Positions 35,874 through 46,610 of a stretch of 64,000 nucleotides of DNA are shown here, one piece after another. The notes beneath the pieces are model-generated. The model ran no database searches. It saw only the letters and a program-made list of their open reading frames with translations, and was not told the origin of the DNA. Location of the stretch: NCBI GenBank assembly GCA_017984635.1, contig JAGNZC010000003.1, positions 61,059 to 125,058 on the forward strand, written 5' to 3'. The first letter of the stretch is position 1; every line of letters begins with the position of its first letter. Both the position numbers and the translations under genes were made by a program. This DNA comes from Crocinitomicaceae bacterium. GTDB taxonomy: Bacteria > Bacteroidota > Bacteroidia > Flavobacteriales_D > Crocinitomicaceae.

Positions 35874-36320
35874 ATGAATTTACATAATTTAACTCCTGCA
35901 TCAGGTTCTGTTAAAAGAGAAAAAAGAATCGCTCGTGGTCAGGGTTCTGGTCACGGTGGTACTTCTACTCGTGGACACAAAGGAGCGAAATCAAGATCTG
36001 GTTATAAAACTAAGATTGGTTTCGAAGGTGGGCAAATGCCGTTACAAAGACGTGTTCCTAAGTTTGGTTTTAAAAACATAAACCGTGTGGAATACAAAGC
36101 AATCAATTTAGATATTATCCAAGCTTTGGTTGATCGTAAAAATGTATCAGAAATTACTCCTGATGTATTACGTGAAAACGGGTTGGTTTCTAGAAATGAG
36201 CTAGTTAAAATTTTAGGAAGAGGAGAGTTGAAAGCGAAGATTAATGTAACTGCTCACAAATTTTCATCAACAGCTAAAACTGTTATTGAAGGTCAAGGTG
36301 GGAATTGTTCAGAAATCTAA
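35874..36320 (+). CDS. rplO: 50S ribosomal protein L15
   Basis: L15 is a late assembly protein. The 148-aa protein has the Gly/Arg-rich N-terminal extension (RGQGSGHGGTSTRGHKGAKS) and the conserved FEGGQMPLQRRVPKFGF. secY follows after 23 bases. Confidence 0.98.
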   Translation: MNLHNLTPASGSVKREKRIARGQGSGHGGTSTRGHKGAKSRSGYKTKIGFEGGQMPLQRRVPKFGFKNINRVEYKAINLDIIQALVDRKNVSEITPDVLRENGLVSRNELVKILGRGELKAKINVTAHKFSSTAKTVIEGQGGNCSEI

Positions 36321-36321
36321 T

Positions 36322-36329
36322 TAACTTTG
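36322..36329 (+). promoter_or_regulatory. Possible internal promoter (-7 element) before secY
   Basis: TAACTTTG is a perfect TAnnTTTG match in the 23-base gap between rplO and secY, 14 bases before the start. A TTG sits 14 bases upstream at 36305-36307, shorter than usual. A chance match is possible. Confidence 0.4.
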
Positions 36330-36343
36330 CCAATATTTTTAAA

Positions 36344-37690
36344 ATGAAACGTTTTATACAAAATATCAAAAACATCTGGAAAGTTGAAGAGTTAAGAAAA
36401 AGAATTATCTTAACTCTTGGACTTATCTTGGTATATCGTCTTGGTTCGTTTGTTATTTTACCAGGGGTAAATTACACGGCTTTGATGAATGCACAAGCTA
36501 ATGGTGGACAAAATACGTTAGAAACGTTATTGTCTTTATTTTCTGGTGGAGGTTTTACTCATGCGTCTGTTATGGCCTTGGGTATTATGCCATACATTAG
36601 TGCTTCTATCATTATGCAATTATTAGGAATGGCTGTACCAGCAGTTCAAAAAATGCAAAATGAAGGGGAGTCTGGAAGAAAAAGAATTAATAATTACACA
36701 CGTATTTTAACTGTTATTATTTGTGCTTTACAAGCTCCAAGTTACTTAGCATTGTACGTAGAATCTAAAGGTGCTATGCCTGCTGATGCTGGTACATTCT
36801 GGTGGACACAAACAATTCTGGTATTAATTGCTGGATCAATGTTTGCTGTATGGCTTGGTGAAAGAATCACAGAAAAAGGAATTGGTAATGGTATATCATT
36901 ATTGATTACAGTTGGAATTCTTGCTCGTTTGCCAGAAGCTTTTACAGCTGAGTTTGGATTTAATTTAGGTTCAGGTAACTTAATTAAAATGGTGATTGAA
37001 ATCGTAGCATTTATGTTAGTGGTTTTAGGTACTATATTAATTGTTCAAGGAGTTAGAAGAATTCCATTAAATACAGCAAAAAGAGTTGTAGGTGCGAGAG
37101 CAGTTGATGATCAAGGTGCAAGAAATTATTTGCCTATTAAAGTAAATGCAAGTGGTGTAATGCCAATCATTTTTGCACAAACAATCATGACAATTCCAAT
37201 GATGTTGTTTTCTGGAAACTCTGCTGAACCAGCAGGATTTATTCAAAAAACGTTGGGAGATATGTATGGTTTAACATACAATGTTTTATTAGCATTGATG
37301 ATTATTATTTTTACTTATTTCTACACAGCGATAATGATTAATCCACGTAAAATCGCAGATGATTTGAAAAGAAGTGGTGGTTTCATACCAGGTGTTAGAC
37401 CAGGTGAAGAAACAGCTGATTACATTGATACATTGGTTTCAAGAATTACATTCCCAGGTTCATTGTTCTTAGCAGCAATTGCAATTTTACCTTCAATCGC
37501 TAAGATTTCAGGTGTAAATGATGCATTTGCTATGTTTTTTGGTGGAACGTCAATTTTAATTATGGTTGGAGTTGTTTTAGATACTTTACAACAAATTGAG
37601 TCTTATTTATTAAATCGCCACATGGATGGTTTAATGGAAGGCACACGTGTTAAAGGTAGAAGAGCTCCAAACGAATTATCAGGATTTTAA
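36344..37690 (+). CDS. secY: Protein translocase subunit SecY
   Basis: SecY forms the channel for Sec-dependent export in the inner membrane. From ATG 36344 the protein is 448 aa, with about 10 transmembrane segments. Landmarks are [21 protein letters not shown] (TM1), [25 protein letters not shown] and [13 protein letters not shown]. The frame opens at a TTG inside rplO, but the family start is at 36344. infA follows after 2 bases. Confidence 0.98.
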   Translation: MKRFIQNIKNIWKVEELRKRIILTLGLILVYRLGSFVILPGVNYTALMNAQANGGQNTLETLLSLFSGGGFTHASVMALGIMPYISASIIMQLLGMAVPAVQKMQNEGESGRKRINNYTRILTVIICALQAPSYLALYVESKGAMPADAGTFWWTQTILVLIAGSMFAVWLGERITEKGIGNGISLLITVGILARLPEAFTAEFGFNLGSGNLIKMVIEIVAFMLVVLGTILIVQGVRRIPLNTAKRVVGARAVDDQGARNYLPIKVNASGVMPIIFAQTIMTIPMMLFSGNSAEPAGFIQKTLGDMYGLTYNVLLALMIIIFTYFYTAIMINPRKIADDLKRSGGFIPGVRPGEETADYIDTLVSRITFPGSLFLAAIAILPSIAKISGVNDAFAMFFGGTSILIMVGVVLDTLQQIESYLLNRHMDGLMEGTRVKGRRAPNELSGF

Positions 37691-37692
37691 TT

Positions 37693-37911
37693 ATGGCAAA
37701 GCAATCTTCAATTGAGCAAGATGGAGTAATCATCGAAGCACTTTCTAACGCAATGTTTAGAGTAGAGCTTGAAAATGGTCACATCATTACAGCTCATATC
37801 TCCGGAAAAATGAGAATGTTTTACATTAAAATTCTTCCAGGTGATCGCGTTAAAGTTGAAATGTCTCCTTATGATTTAACAAAAGGAAGAATATCATTTA
37901 GATACAAATAG
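37693..37911 (+). CDS. infA: Translation initiation factor IF-1
   Basis: IF-1 occupies the A site during initiation. The 72-aa single OB-fold protein has the conserved [17 protein letters not shown] and [16 protein letters not shown]. In place between secY and rpmJ as in most Bacteroidota. Confidence 0.98.
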   Translation: MAKQSSIEQDGVIIEALSNAMFRVELENGHIITAHISGKMRMFYIKILPGDRVKVEMSPYDLTKGRISFRYK

Positions 37912-37934
37912 GAATTTCCTTAAAAAGAAAAAAG

Positions 37935-38051
37935 ATGAAAGTAAGAGCATCAGTAAAAAAACGAACTGCAGATTGCAAGATCGTTAAGAGAAAAGGTAGA
38001 GTTTATGTGATTAATAAAAAGAATCCTAAACTTAAACAAAGACAAGGGTAA
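37935..38051 (+). CDS. rpmJ: 50S ribosomal protein L36 (zinc-free form)
   Basis: This 38-aa gene lies between infA and rpsM, where L36 belongs. It begins [20 protein letters not shown] and ends PKLKQRQG. Only one Cys is left (Cys14), so the usual zinc ribbon is not formed; this form is known from other Bacteroidota. Confidence 0.97.
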   Translation: MKVRASVKKRTADCKIVKRKGRVYVINKKNPKLKQRQG

Positions 38052-38063
38052 AAGTAAAAAAGT

Positions 38064-38438
38064 ATGGCACGTATTGCAGGTATAGATTTACCAAAAAACA
38101 AAAGAGGAGTTATTGGTTTAACTTACATCTTCGGAATTGGAAAAAGTACTTCAAGTAAGATCTTGAAGGATAACGGAATTGATGAAAACATCAAAGTTCA
38201 AGATTGGAACGATGATCATTTGTCAGCTATTCGAAATTCGATTAATGAAATTAAAACGGAAGGTCAATTAAGATCTGAAATTCAATTGAACATTAAACGA
38301 TTAATGGATATTGGTTGTCAAAGAGGAATTCGTCACCGTTCAGGTTTACCATTAAGAGGACAAAGAACGAAAAACAATTCTCGTACAAGAAAAGGTAGAA
38401 GAAAAACTGTTGCTAACAAGAAAAAAGCAACTAAATAA
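38064..38438 (+). CDS. rpsM: 30S ribosomal protein S13
   Basis: S13 contacts L5 and the tRNAs at the subunit interface. The 124-aa protein has [20 protein letters not shown] and [20 protein letters not shown] 58-base spacer with a hairpin follows before rpsK. Confidence 0.98.
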   Translation: MARIAGIDLPKNKRGVIGLTYIFGIGKSTSSKILKDNGIDENIKVQDWNDDHLSAIRNSINEIKTEGQLRSEIQLNIKRLMDIGCQRGIRHRSGLPLRGQRTKNNSRTRKGRRKTVANKKKATK

Positions 38439-38444
38439 TAGGCC

Positions 38445-38477
38445 GTGTTAACGGACGATAATAACAAGCGTTAGCGC
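38445..38477 (+). promoter_or_regulatory. Predicted RNA hairpin between rpsM and rpsK
   Basis: GTGTTAACG (38445-38453) can pair with CGTTAGCGC (38469-38477), nine pairs including two G-U, around a 15-base loop. No T-run follows, so it is not a terminator. A regulatory role is inferred only. Confidence 0.45.
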
Positions 38478-38496
38478 AGTTAAAAATTAAATTTAA

Positions 38497-38883
38497 ATGG
38501 CAAAGTCTAATCAAAAAAAGAAGAAGAATGTCAAAGTAGAAGCATTGGGTGAAGCGCATATTCAAGCTACCTTCAACAATGTTATTATTTCTTTGACAAA
38601 CAATGCTGGTCAAGTTATTTCTTGGTCATCAGCTGGTAAAATGGGCTTCAAAGGTTCTAAAAAGAACACTCCATATGCTGCACAAGTTTCAGCAGAGGAT
38701 GCAGCGAAAGAGGCACATGACTTCGGATTACGTAGAGTGAAAGTATTTGTAAAAGGTCCTGGTGCTGGACGTGAATCAGCAATCAGAGCATTACACAATG
38801 CTGGAATTGAAGTAACTGAAATCGTTGATGTTACTCCATTACCACACAACGGATGTCGTCCTCCTAAAAGACGTAGAGTATAA
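38497..38883 (+). CDS. rpsK: 30S ribosomal protein S11
   Basis: S11 shapes the platform near the mRNA exit. The 128-aa protein has [20 protein letters not shown] and the conserved C-terminal [15 protein letters not shown], which includes the known isoAsp-forming Asn-Gly of the family. Confidence 0.98.
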   Translation: MAKSNQKKKKNVKVEALGEAHIQATFNNVIISLTNNAGQVISWSSAGKMGFKGSKKNTPYAAQVSAEDAAKEAHDFGLRRVKVFVKGPGAGRESAIRALHNAGIEVTEIVDVTPLPHNGCRPPKRRRV

Positions 38884-38898
38884 AATTAATTAATAACT

Positions 38899-38948
38899 AA
38901 AGAGCAAAACGATTATCGAAGGAAAGCCTTAATTCATAGTCGCTCTTT
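38899..38948 (+). promoter_or_regulatory. Predicted RNA structure upstream of rpsD (S4)
   Basis: In the 78-base spacer before rpsD, AAAGAGC (38899-38905) can pair with GCTCTTT (38942-38948), enclosing a small AAGG/CCTT hairpin (38919-38930). S4 represses its own synthesis by binding leader RNA in both E. coli and Bacillus, so an autoregulatory site is plausible. Not proven. Confidence 0.45.
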
Positions 38949-38961
38949 TAATAACATAAAA

Positions 38962-39570
38962 ATGGCAAGATATACAGGTCCAAAATCAAAAATTGCACGT
39001 CGTTTCAGAGATCCAATCTTTGGCCCAGACAAAGCATTAGACAGAAGAAGTTATGGCCCAGGTCAACACGGTCCTTCAAAAAGACGTGGTGGAAAGCAAT
39101 CAGAATATGCTATCCAGTTGGGTGAAAAACAAAAAGCGAAATACACTTACGGTATTTTAGAGCGTCAATTCTCTAATTTATTCGAGAAAGCATCTCGTAT
39201 GAAAGGTATTACTGGTGAGAACTTATTACAATTGTGTGAGACTCGTTTAGATAATACAATCTACAGAATGGGTGTTTCTCCAACACGTCGTGGAGCGCGT
39301 CAATTAGTTTCTCACAAACATATTACTGTAAACGGAGAGGTTGTTAACATCCCTTCTTATACATTAAAAATAGGTGATGTTGTTGGAGTACGTGAAAAAT
39401 CTAAATCTTTAGAGGCTATCACATCTTCATTAGCTTCAAATAATAAGAAATACGACTGGTTAGATTGGAATTCTTCTGATATGACAGGGAAATTATTAAG
39501 TGTTCCATCTCGTGACATGATTCCTGAAAACATCAAAGAACAGTTAATCGTCGAATTATATTCTAAATAA
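38962..39570 (+). CDS. rpsD: 30S ribosomal protein S4
   Basis: S4 initiates 30S assembly and affects fidelity. The 202-aa protein has [17 protein letters not shown], an S4 RNA-binding domain at ~95-155 ([20 protein letters not shown]) and [19 protein letters not shown]. The N-terminal zinc cysteines of some homologues are absent. Confidence 0.98.
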   Translation: MARYTGPKSKIARRFRDPIFGPDKALDRRSYGPGQHGPSKRRGGKQSEYAIQLGEKQKAKYTYGILERQFSNLFEKASRMKGITGENLLQLCETRLDNTIYRMGVSPTRRGARQLVSHKHITVNGEVVNIPSYTLKIGDVVGVREKSKSLEAITSSLASNNKKYDWLDWNSSDMTGKLLSVPSRDMIPENIKEQLIVELYSK

Positions 39571-39584
39571 TAAAAAGCATTAAC

Positions 39585-40577
39585 ATGGCAATTCTAGATT
39601 TCCAAAAACCTGATAAGGTTATAATGATTCAGTCCGATGAGCATCACGGACAATTTGAATTCCGTCCGCTTGAACCAGGATATGGTATTACTATAGGTAA
39701 TTCATTACGTCGAATTTTATTATCTTCTTTAGAAGGTTTTGCAATTTCTTCCATTAGAATTGATGGTGCAGATCATGAATTCACTACAATTAAAGGAGTG
39801 GTAGAAGACGTAACTGAAATTATATTAAATTTAAAACAAGTTCGTTTCAAACAACAAATTGAAGGAACTGATTCTGAAACAGTTGTTGTTTCAATTTCAG
39901 GTCAAGACAAATTGACAGCTGGCGACTTGGGTAAATTTACTTCTGCATTTCAAGTTTTAAATTCTGACTTGGTTATCTGTAATATGGAACCTTCAGTTAA
40001 ATTAGAAATGGAATTAACGATCATTAAAGGTCGTGGTTATGTTCCAGCTGAAGAAAATAAAGTAAGTGGAGCTCCTTTCGGAACAATTTTCATTGATTCT
40101 ATTTTTACACCTATCAAAAATGTAAAATATGCAATTGAAAATTTCCGTGTAGAGCAAAAAACTGATTATGAAAAATTAGTCTTTGATATTACTTCTGACG
40201 GTTCTATTCATCCAAAAGATGCATTGAAAGAAGCTGCTAAAATTTTAATTCACCACTTCATGTTGTTCTCTGATGAGCGCATCACTTTAGATAGTGAAAT
40301 TAAAGCTGAAACAGAAGAATTTGATGAAACATCATTGCACATGCGTCAATTGTTGAAAACGAAATTGGTTGACATGGATCTTTCTGTTAGAGCATTGAAT
40401 TGCTTGAAAGCTGCTGATGTAGAAACGTTAGGTGAATTAGTTTCTTACAACAAGAACGATTTATTGAAATTTAGAAACTTCGGTAAGAAATCATTAACTG
40501 AATTAGAAGACCTTGTTGATAACAAAGGTTTGAATTTCGGAATGAATGTTTCTAAATACAAATTAGACAAAGATTAA
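39585..40577 (+). CDS. rpoA: RNA polymerase alpha subunit
   Basis: The 330-aa alpha subunit dimerises to start RNA polymerase assembly. The N-terminal domain has [22 protein letters not shown]; the C-terminal domain (~255-325) has [41 protein letters not shown] helices that bind UP elements and activators. It precedes rplQ as in the alpha operon. Confidence 0.99.
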   Translation: MAILDFQKPDKVIMIQSDEHHGQFEFRPLEPGYGITIGNSLRRILLSSLEGFAISSIRIDGADHEFTTIKGVVEDVTEIILNLKQVRFKQQIEGTDSETVVVSISGQDKLTAGDLGKFTSAFQVLNSDLVICNMEPSVKLEMELTIIKGRGYVPAEENKVSGAPFGTIFIDSIFTPIKNVKYAIENFRVEQKTDYEKLVFDITSDGSIHPKDALKEAAKILIHHFMLFSDERITLDSEIKAETEEFDETSLHMRQLLKTKLVDMDLSVRALNCLKAADVETLGELVSYNKNDLLKFRNFGKKSLTELEDLVDNKGLNFGMNVSKYKLDKD

Positions 40578-40598
40578 TAATCGAAATAATATTTTGAG

Positions 40599-41159
40599 AT
40601 GAGACACGGTAATAAAGTAAACAATTTAGGTAGAACTGCTTCACATAGAAAAGCGATGCTATCTAACATGGCTTCTTCTCTTATTCTTCACAAACGTATT
40701 AACACAACTGTTGCGAAGGCAAAAGCGTTAAGAGGATATGTAGAGCCATTATTAACAAAATCTAAAACAGATTCTACACACAACCGTAGAACAGTTTTTA
40801 GTTATTTGCAAAACAAAGAAATCGTTTCTGAATTATTCAGAGAAGTAGCTCCTAAAATCGCAAATAGAAATGGTGGTTACACACGTATCATTAGAACGGG
40901 TTACCGTTTAGGTGATAACGCTGAAATGTGTATGATTGAATTAGTTGATTTCAACGAAATCTACACAAACGAAAAAGCGAAGAAAAATACACGTCGTTCT
41001 AAAAAACCAGCTACTGCTAAAGCAGAAACAGCTGAAGTAGTAGAAGAGACTGTTGTAGAAGAAGTAGTTGAAACACCTGAGGTAGTTGATGCTGTTGAAG
41101 AAACTCCTGAAGCACCTGCTGCTGATGAAGCTTCTGAAGAAACTTCTGAAGAAAAATAA
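40599..41159 (+). CDS. rplQ: 50S ribosomal protein L17 with acidic C-terminal tail
   Basis: L17 lies near the tunnel exit. Residues 1-~122 are the normal domain ([43 protein letters not shown]). About 64 extra residues follow: a Lys/Arg-rich link (~126-141) and then a Glu/Val/Ala/Pro/Thr-rich acidic tail (~143-186). The tail is low complexity and probably disordered. Last gene of the ribosomal run, closed by a strong terminator. Confidence 0.97.
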   Translation: MRHGNKVNNLGRTASHRKAMLSNMASSLILHKRINTTVAKAKALRGYVEPLLTKSKTDSTHNRRTVFSYLQNKEIVSELFREVAPKIANRNGGYTRIIRTGYRLGDNAEMCMIELVDFNEIYTNEKAKKNTRRSKKPATAKAETAEVVEETVVEEVVETPEVVDAVEETPEAPAADEASEETSEEK

Positions 41160-41182
41160 TATCGATCAAGTGATTGAATATG

Positions 41183-41213
41183 AAAGGGTAATGGAAACAT
41201 TACCCTTTTTTTT
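41183..41213 (+). terminator. Terminator of the ribosomal run
   Basis: A perfect 11-bp stem (AAAGGGTAATG with CATTACCCTTT) around a GAAA tetraloop is followed by T residues. This is the first good terminator after rpsL, about 17 kb upstream. Confidence 0.93.
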
Positions 41214-41245
41214 GAAATCTATTTTTAGAAATCAAATTGAAACCC

Positions 41246-41253
41246 TAACTTTG
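41246..41253 (+). promoter_or_regulatory. -7 element of carA
   Basis: TAACTTTG matches TAnnTTTG and ends 15 bases before the carA start. No TTG lies at the preferred distance. Confidence 0.5.
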
Positions 41254-41268
41254 TATAAAATTGTATAA

Positions 41269-43652
<2,384 letters not shown>

Positions 43653-43677
43653 TCACAAATTGTGTTGAAATATTAAC

Positions 43678-43707
43678 AAAAAGGGAGGCATTGCTTCCCT
43701 TTTTTTG
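43678..43707 (+). terminator. carA-eno terminator
   Basis: AAAAAGGGAGGC pairs with GCTTCCCTTTTT (one G-U) around an ATT loop and runs into further T residues. Confidence 0.9.
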
Positions 43708-43805
43708 TGAAATCATTTTTTTATATTATTTTTAGCTACTTCAATGGCAACTTACTATTAATTTGTTCGTCATATGATTACAAAACAGTTAAAATGACTA
43801 CTATA

Positions 43806-46610
43806 ATGAAACAAATACTATACAATGAAAAAGTGATAAATTTTTCATTATTTTTTCTTTTTATTTTTTCATTGAATTTTTTCAATGCACAAACATTTAA
43901 TTATACTGGTGGGCCTCAAACATGGGTTGTTCCTGCATGTGTTAGTACTGTTACTGTTACAGTAGCAGGTGCAAAAGGTGGTGGAACAAATGGAGGGAAT
44001 GGTGCTGTTGTTACCGGAACACTATCTGTAACACCAGGACAAATTCTACAAATAAATGTTGGAGGATCAGGAACTTGCCCAACAGCAGGTTGGAATGGTG
44101 GAGGAACAGGTCAGCCCTCAGGAATTGGATATCCATCTTGTGGAGGTGGAGGTGCTTCAGATATTAGAACAGCTCCATACGGGTTAAATAATCGAATTAT
44201 TGTTGCCGGTGGCGGTGGCGGTAATGGCGGTGGACCAACTTCAGGTGCTGGCGGAGTAGGAGGTTGTCCTACTGGAGGCAATGGAGTTACTACATATGGT
44301 CAATTTGGAGCAGGTGGGACATTAACAGCAGGTGGAGCAGGTGGTTTAACATGGAGTATTTTAACACCTTGTGGTTTGCCAGGTGCTTTTGGGAATGGTG
44401 GGTTAGGTGGAGCTGACGCAAATTTTGGAAATGGTCCAGGAGGAGCAGGTGGCGGTGGTTATTATGGCGGCGGCGGCGGCGGCAGTGACAATATTAGTTT
44501 AACATCCGCTATGGGCGGCGGCGGCGGCGGCGGTGGCTCTAGTTTAATCCCTACAAGTGGCGGTTGTAATGCAACGAATACAGGAAATGGATATGTAACT
44601 ATTTCTACTGGTGGAGTTACTGCTACAAATACCGGACCCTACTGTGCTGGTGGTACTATATCTTTGCAAGCATCATCAGGATTGACCTATAGTTGGGTTG
44701 GTCCAAATGGATTTACATCAACAATTCAAAACCCAACGATTACAAATATTACAACTGCTAATGCAGGATCTTATGGGGTTGTTGTAACAGGAACGGGTTG
44801 TACAGATACAGCTTATACAACAGTTGTAATCAATCCTGCAATTACACCAAATGCAGGAGTAGATGATACAGTATGTTTTGGTTCACCAATATCTTTAAGT
44901 GGTTCATTAACGATTGCAACAGATTCTAAAATTTGGACATACTTAGCTACTGGTATCACACCTACTCCTAATGTTACATTTTCACCAAATTTCACAACTT
45001 TAACACCAACTGTAAATGTTAGTCAGCCAGGTTTATATCGTTTTATTCTAAAAGAAACAAATACTTTATGTGGAGCATTTAGAGATACAGTGAGTATTTA
45101 CGTAAAAAAAATGAACATAACAGCTCAGATAACATCACCTTCGTGTTTTAGTTATTCTGATGGAGAAATACTACTTGGCGGTAACCAAGCTCAAGAATAT
45201 AGTTTTGATAATAGCGTTACATGGACAAATAATCCATTAGGTACTGGTTTTGTTGCTGGAAATTATACTGTTTGTGTTCGAGACAATAATTTATGTAAAG
45301 CTTGTTCAACAATTGTAATTACAGATCCAGTCGCAATTGGTATTGCAACAAGTAACGATACATTGATTTGTCAGAATGGTACCGGTTATTTATCCGCAAG
45401 TGCTACTGGTGGTACAACTTATGATTTCCATTGGACAAATATTTCTAGTACAAACGATAGTGTTTCTGTTTATCCAATTGGAGATTCAACTTACTATGTT
45501 CAAGCAGAAAGTGAAAATGGTTGTTTGTCAGCTATTGATTCTATAATAGTATCTGTTAGGTTACCAATATCTGGTATTATTTCTCCTCAAGATACTGTTT
45601 GTCCTGGTTATCCTGCAACATTGTCAGTAACAGGGAATGACGGTTTAGGTTCTCCATATAATTTTGTTTGGAGTGATGGAAGTACTGGATCAGGTGTTTC
45701 TAACACAATTTTTGTTACACCAACAACTGATTCTGTTTACACGGTCACTATAACAGATGGATGTGAATCTAGCCCTTTAACATTAACAACAAAAGTGATT
45801 TTAGCGCCAGTTCCAGTACCTTTGATTCAAATTCCGGATGGCATTGATAAAAAATGTGAAATCGCTGATTTTGAAGTGGTAAATATTACAGACACAACAA
45901 TGTCTCAATCAGTGATATGGAATGTTTCAAATGGCTTGAGTTCTTCAAATTTAGATACACTTTCAATTGAAGGTTTATCTGCTGGGTTATACAATATTCA
46001 ATTAATCGTTACATCACCTCAGGGCTGTATAGATTCTACTACGTTTAATAACTTTTTAACGGTTCATCCTCAACCTGTTTCATTATTCAAATTTAGTCCA
46101 AATCCTGTTTACATGTTTAATACGAACGTTAATTTCACGAATTATTCAACTGGAGCAGTATCATATATTTGGAATATAGATCAAGGTACGCCTTCATTCT
46201 CTCAATTAGAGAATCCAACCACTGTATTCCCAGATGGTGAAACGGGTGAATATTTTGTTTCATTAGAAGTTACTTCTGAATTTGGGTGTAAAGATACTTC
46301 TCTTCAAAAAGTAGTAGTGATGCCTGAAGTTATAATTTATGCTCCAAATACTTTTACACCTGATAATGATGAGCATAATCAACATTGGGGAATTCATATC
46401 GAAGGAATTGATGTTACCGATTTTAATTTATTGATTTTCAATAGATGGGGTGAAATAATTTGGGAGTCTAATGATCCTTCAGCAACATGGGATGGCACCT
46501 ATAATGGTAGAATCATTTCACAAGGCACTTATTCATGGATTGTACGAGCAAAAGATTTATTGAATGATGGAAAATACGAGTTCAATGGATTTATTAATAT
46601 TATCAGATAA
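43806..46610 (+). CDS. Giant surface protein with glycine-rich N-terminal domain and CHU_C/T9SS type B C-terminus
   Basis: This 934-aa protein is probably exported by the type IX system. I start at ATG 43806, giving a signal peptide ending NFFNAQ; longer starts (ATG 43794, GTG 43707) are possible. Residues ~30-260 form a Gly-rich domain with long Gly runs (like ALK-type Gly_rich domains). Ig-like and SprB-like modules follow (ITSPSCFSYSDGEI... type repeats, FTCVRDN-like segments). The last ~90 residues are the gliding-motility-associated CHU_C sorting domain (YAPNTFTPDNDEHNQ, NRWGEIIWES, WDGTYNG, GTYSWIV). The C-terminal ~587 residues are paralogous to the next gene. Probable cell-surface adhesin or matrix protein; function unproven. 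Confidence 0.85.
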   Translation: MKQILYNEKVINFSLFFLFIFSLNFFNAQTFNYTGGPQTWVVPACVSTVTVTVAGAKGGGTNGGNGAVVTGTLSVTPGQILQINVGGSGTCPTAGWNGGGTGQPSGIGYPSCGGGGASDIRTAPYGLNNRIIVAGGGGGNGGGPTSGAGGVGGCPTGGNGVTTYGQFGAGGTLTAGGAGGLTWSILTPCGLPGAFGNGGLGGADANFGNGPGGAGGGGYYGGGGGGSDNISLTSAMGGGGGGGGSSLIPTSGGCNATNTGNGYVTISTGGVTATNTGPYCAGGTISLQASSGLTYSWVGPNGFTSTIQNPTITNITTANAGSYGVVVTGTGCTDTAYTTVVINPAITPNAGVDDTVCFGSPISLSGSLTIATDSKIWTYLATGITPTPNVTFSPNFTTLTPTVNVSQPGLYRFILKETNTLCGAFRDTVSIYVKKMNITAQITSPSCFSYSDGEILLGGNQAQEYSFDNSVTWTNNPLGTGFVAGNYTVCVRDNNLCKACSTIVITDPVAIGIATSNDTLICQNGTGYLSASATGGTTYDFHWTNISSTNDSVSVYPIGDSTYYVQAESENGCLSAIDSIIVSVRLPISGIISPQDTVCPGYPATLSVTGNDGLGSPYNFVWSDGSTGSGVSNTIFVTPTTDSVYTVTITDGCESSPLTLTTKVILAPVPVPLIQIPDGIDKKCEIADFEVVNITDTTMSQSVIWNVSNGLSSSNLDTLSIEGLSAGLYNIQLIVTSPQGCIDSTTFNNFLTVHPQPVSLFKFSPNPVYMFNTNVNFTNYSTGAVSYIWNIDQGTPSFSQLENPTTVFPDGETGEYFVSLEVTSEFGCKDTSLQKVVVMPEVIIYAPNTFTPDNDEHNQHWGIHIEGIDVTDFNLLIFNRWGEIIWESNDPSATWDGTYNGRIISQGTYSWIVRAKDLLNDGKYEFNGFINIIR
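44466..44483 (+). repeat. (GGC)6 microsatellite in the surface protein gene
   Basis: Six uninterrupted GGC codons encode part of a poly-Gly run. The tract stands out in AT-rich DNA that otherwise uses mostly GGA and GGT for Gly. Confidence 0.9.
44514..44537 (+). repeat. Second (GGC)6 tract, followed by GGT GGC
   Basis: Six GGC codons plus GGT GGC, 30 bases after the first tract. Unit changes would add or remove whole Gly residues without a frameshift. Confidence 0.9.

Noticed and set aside
40961..41200. 79-codon antisense frame opposite the L17 tail
   Set aside because: Ser/Thr/Ala/Val repeats mirror the Glu/Val-rich sense codons and cover the terminator.
43707..43805. N-terminal extension of the first surface protein from GTG 43707
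   Set aside because: It would overlap the eno terminator and bury the signal peptide; ATG 43806 gives a normal signal sequence.
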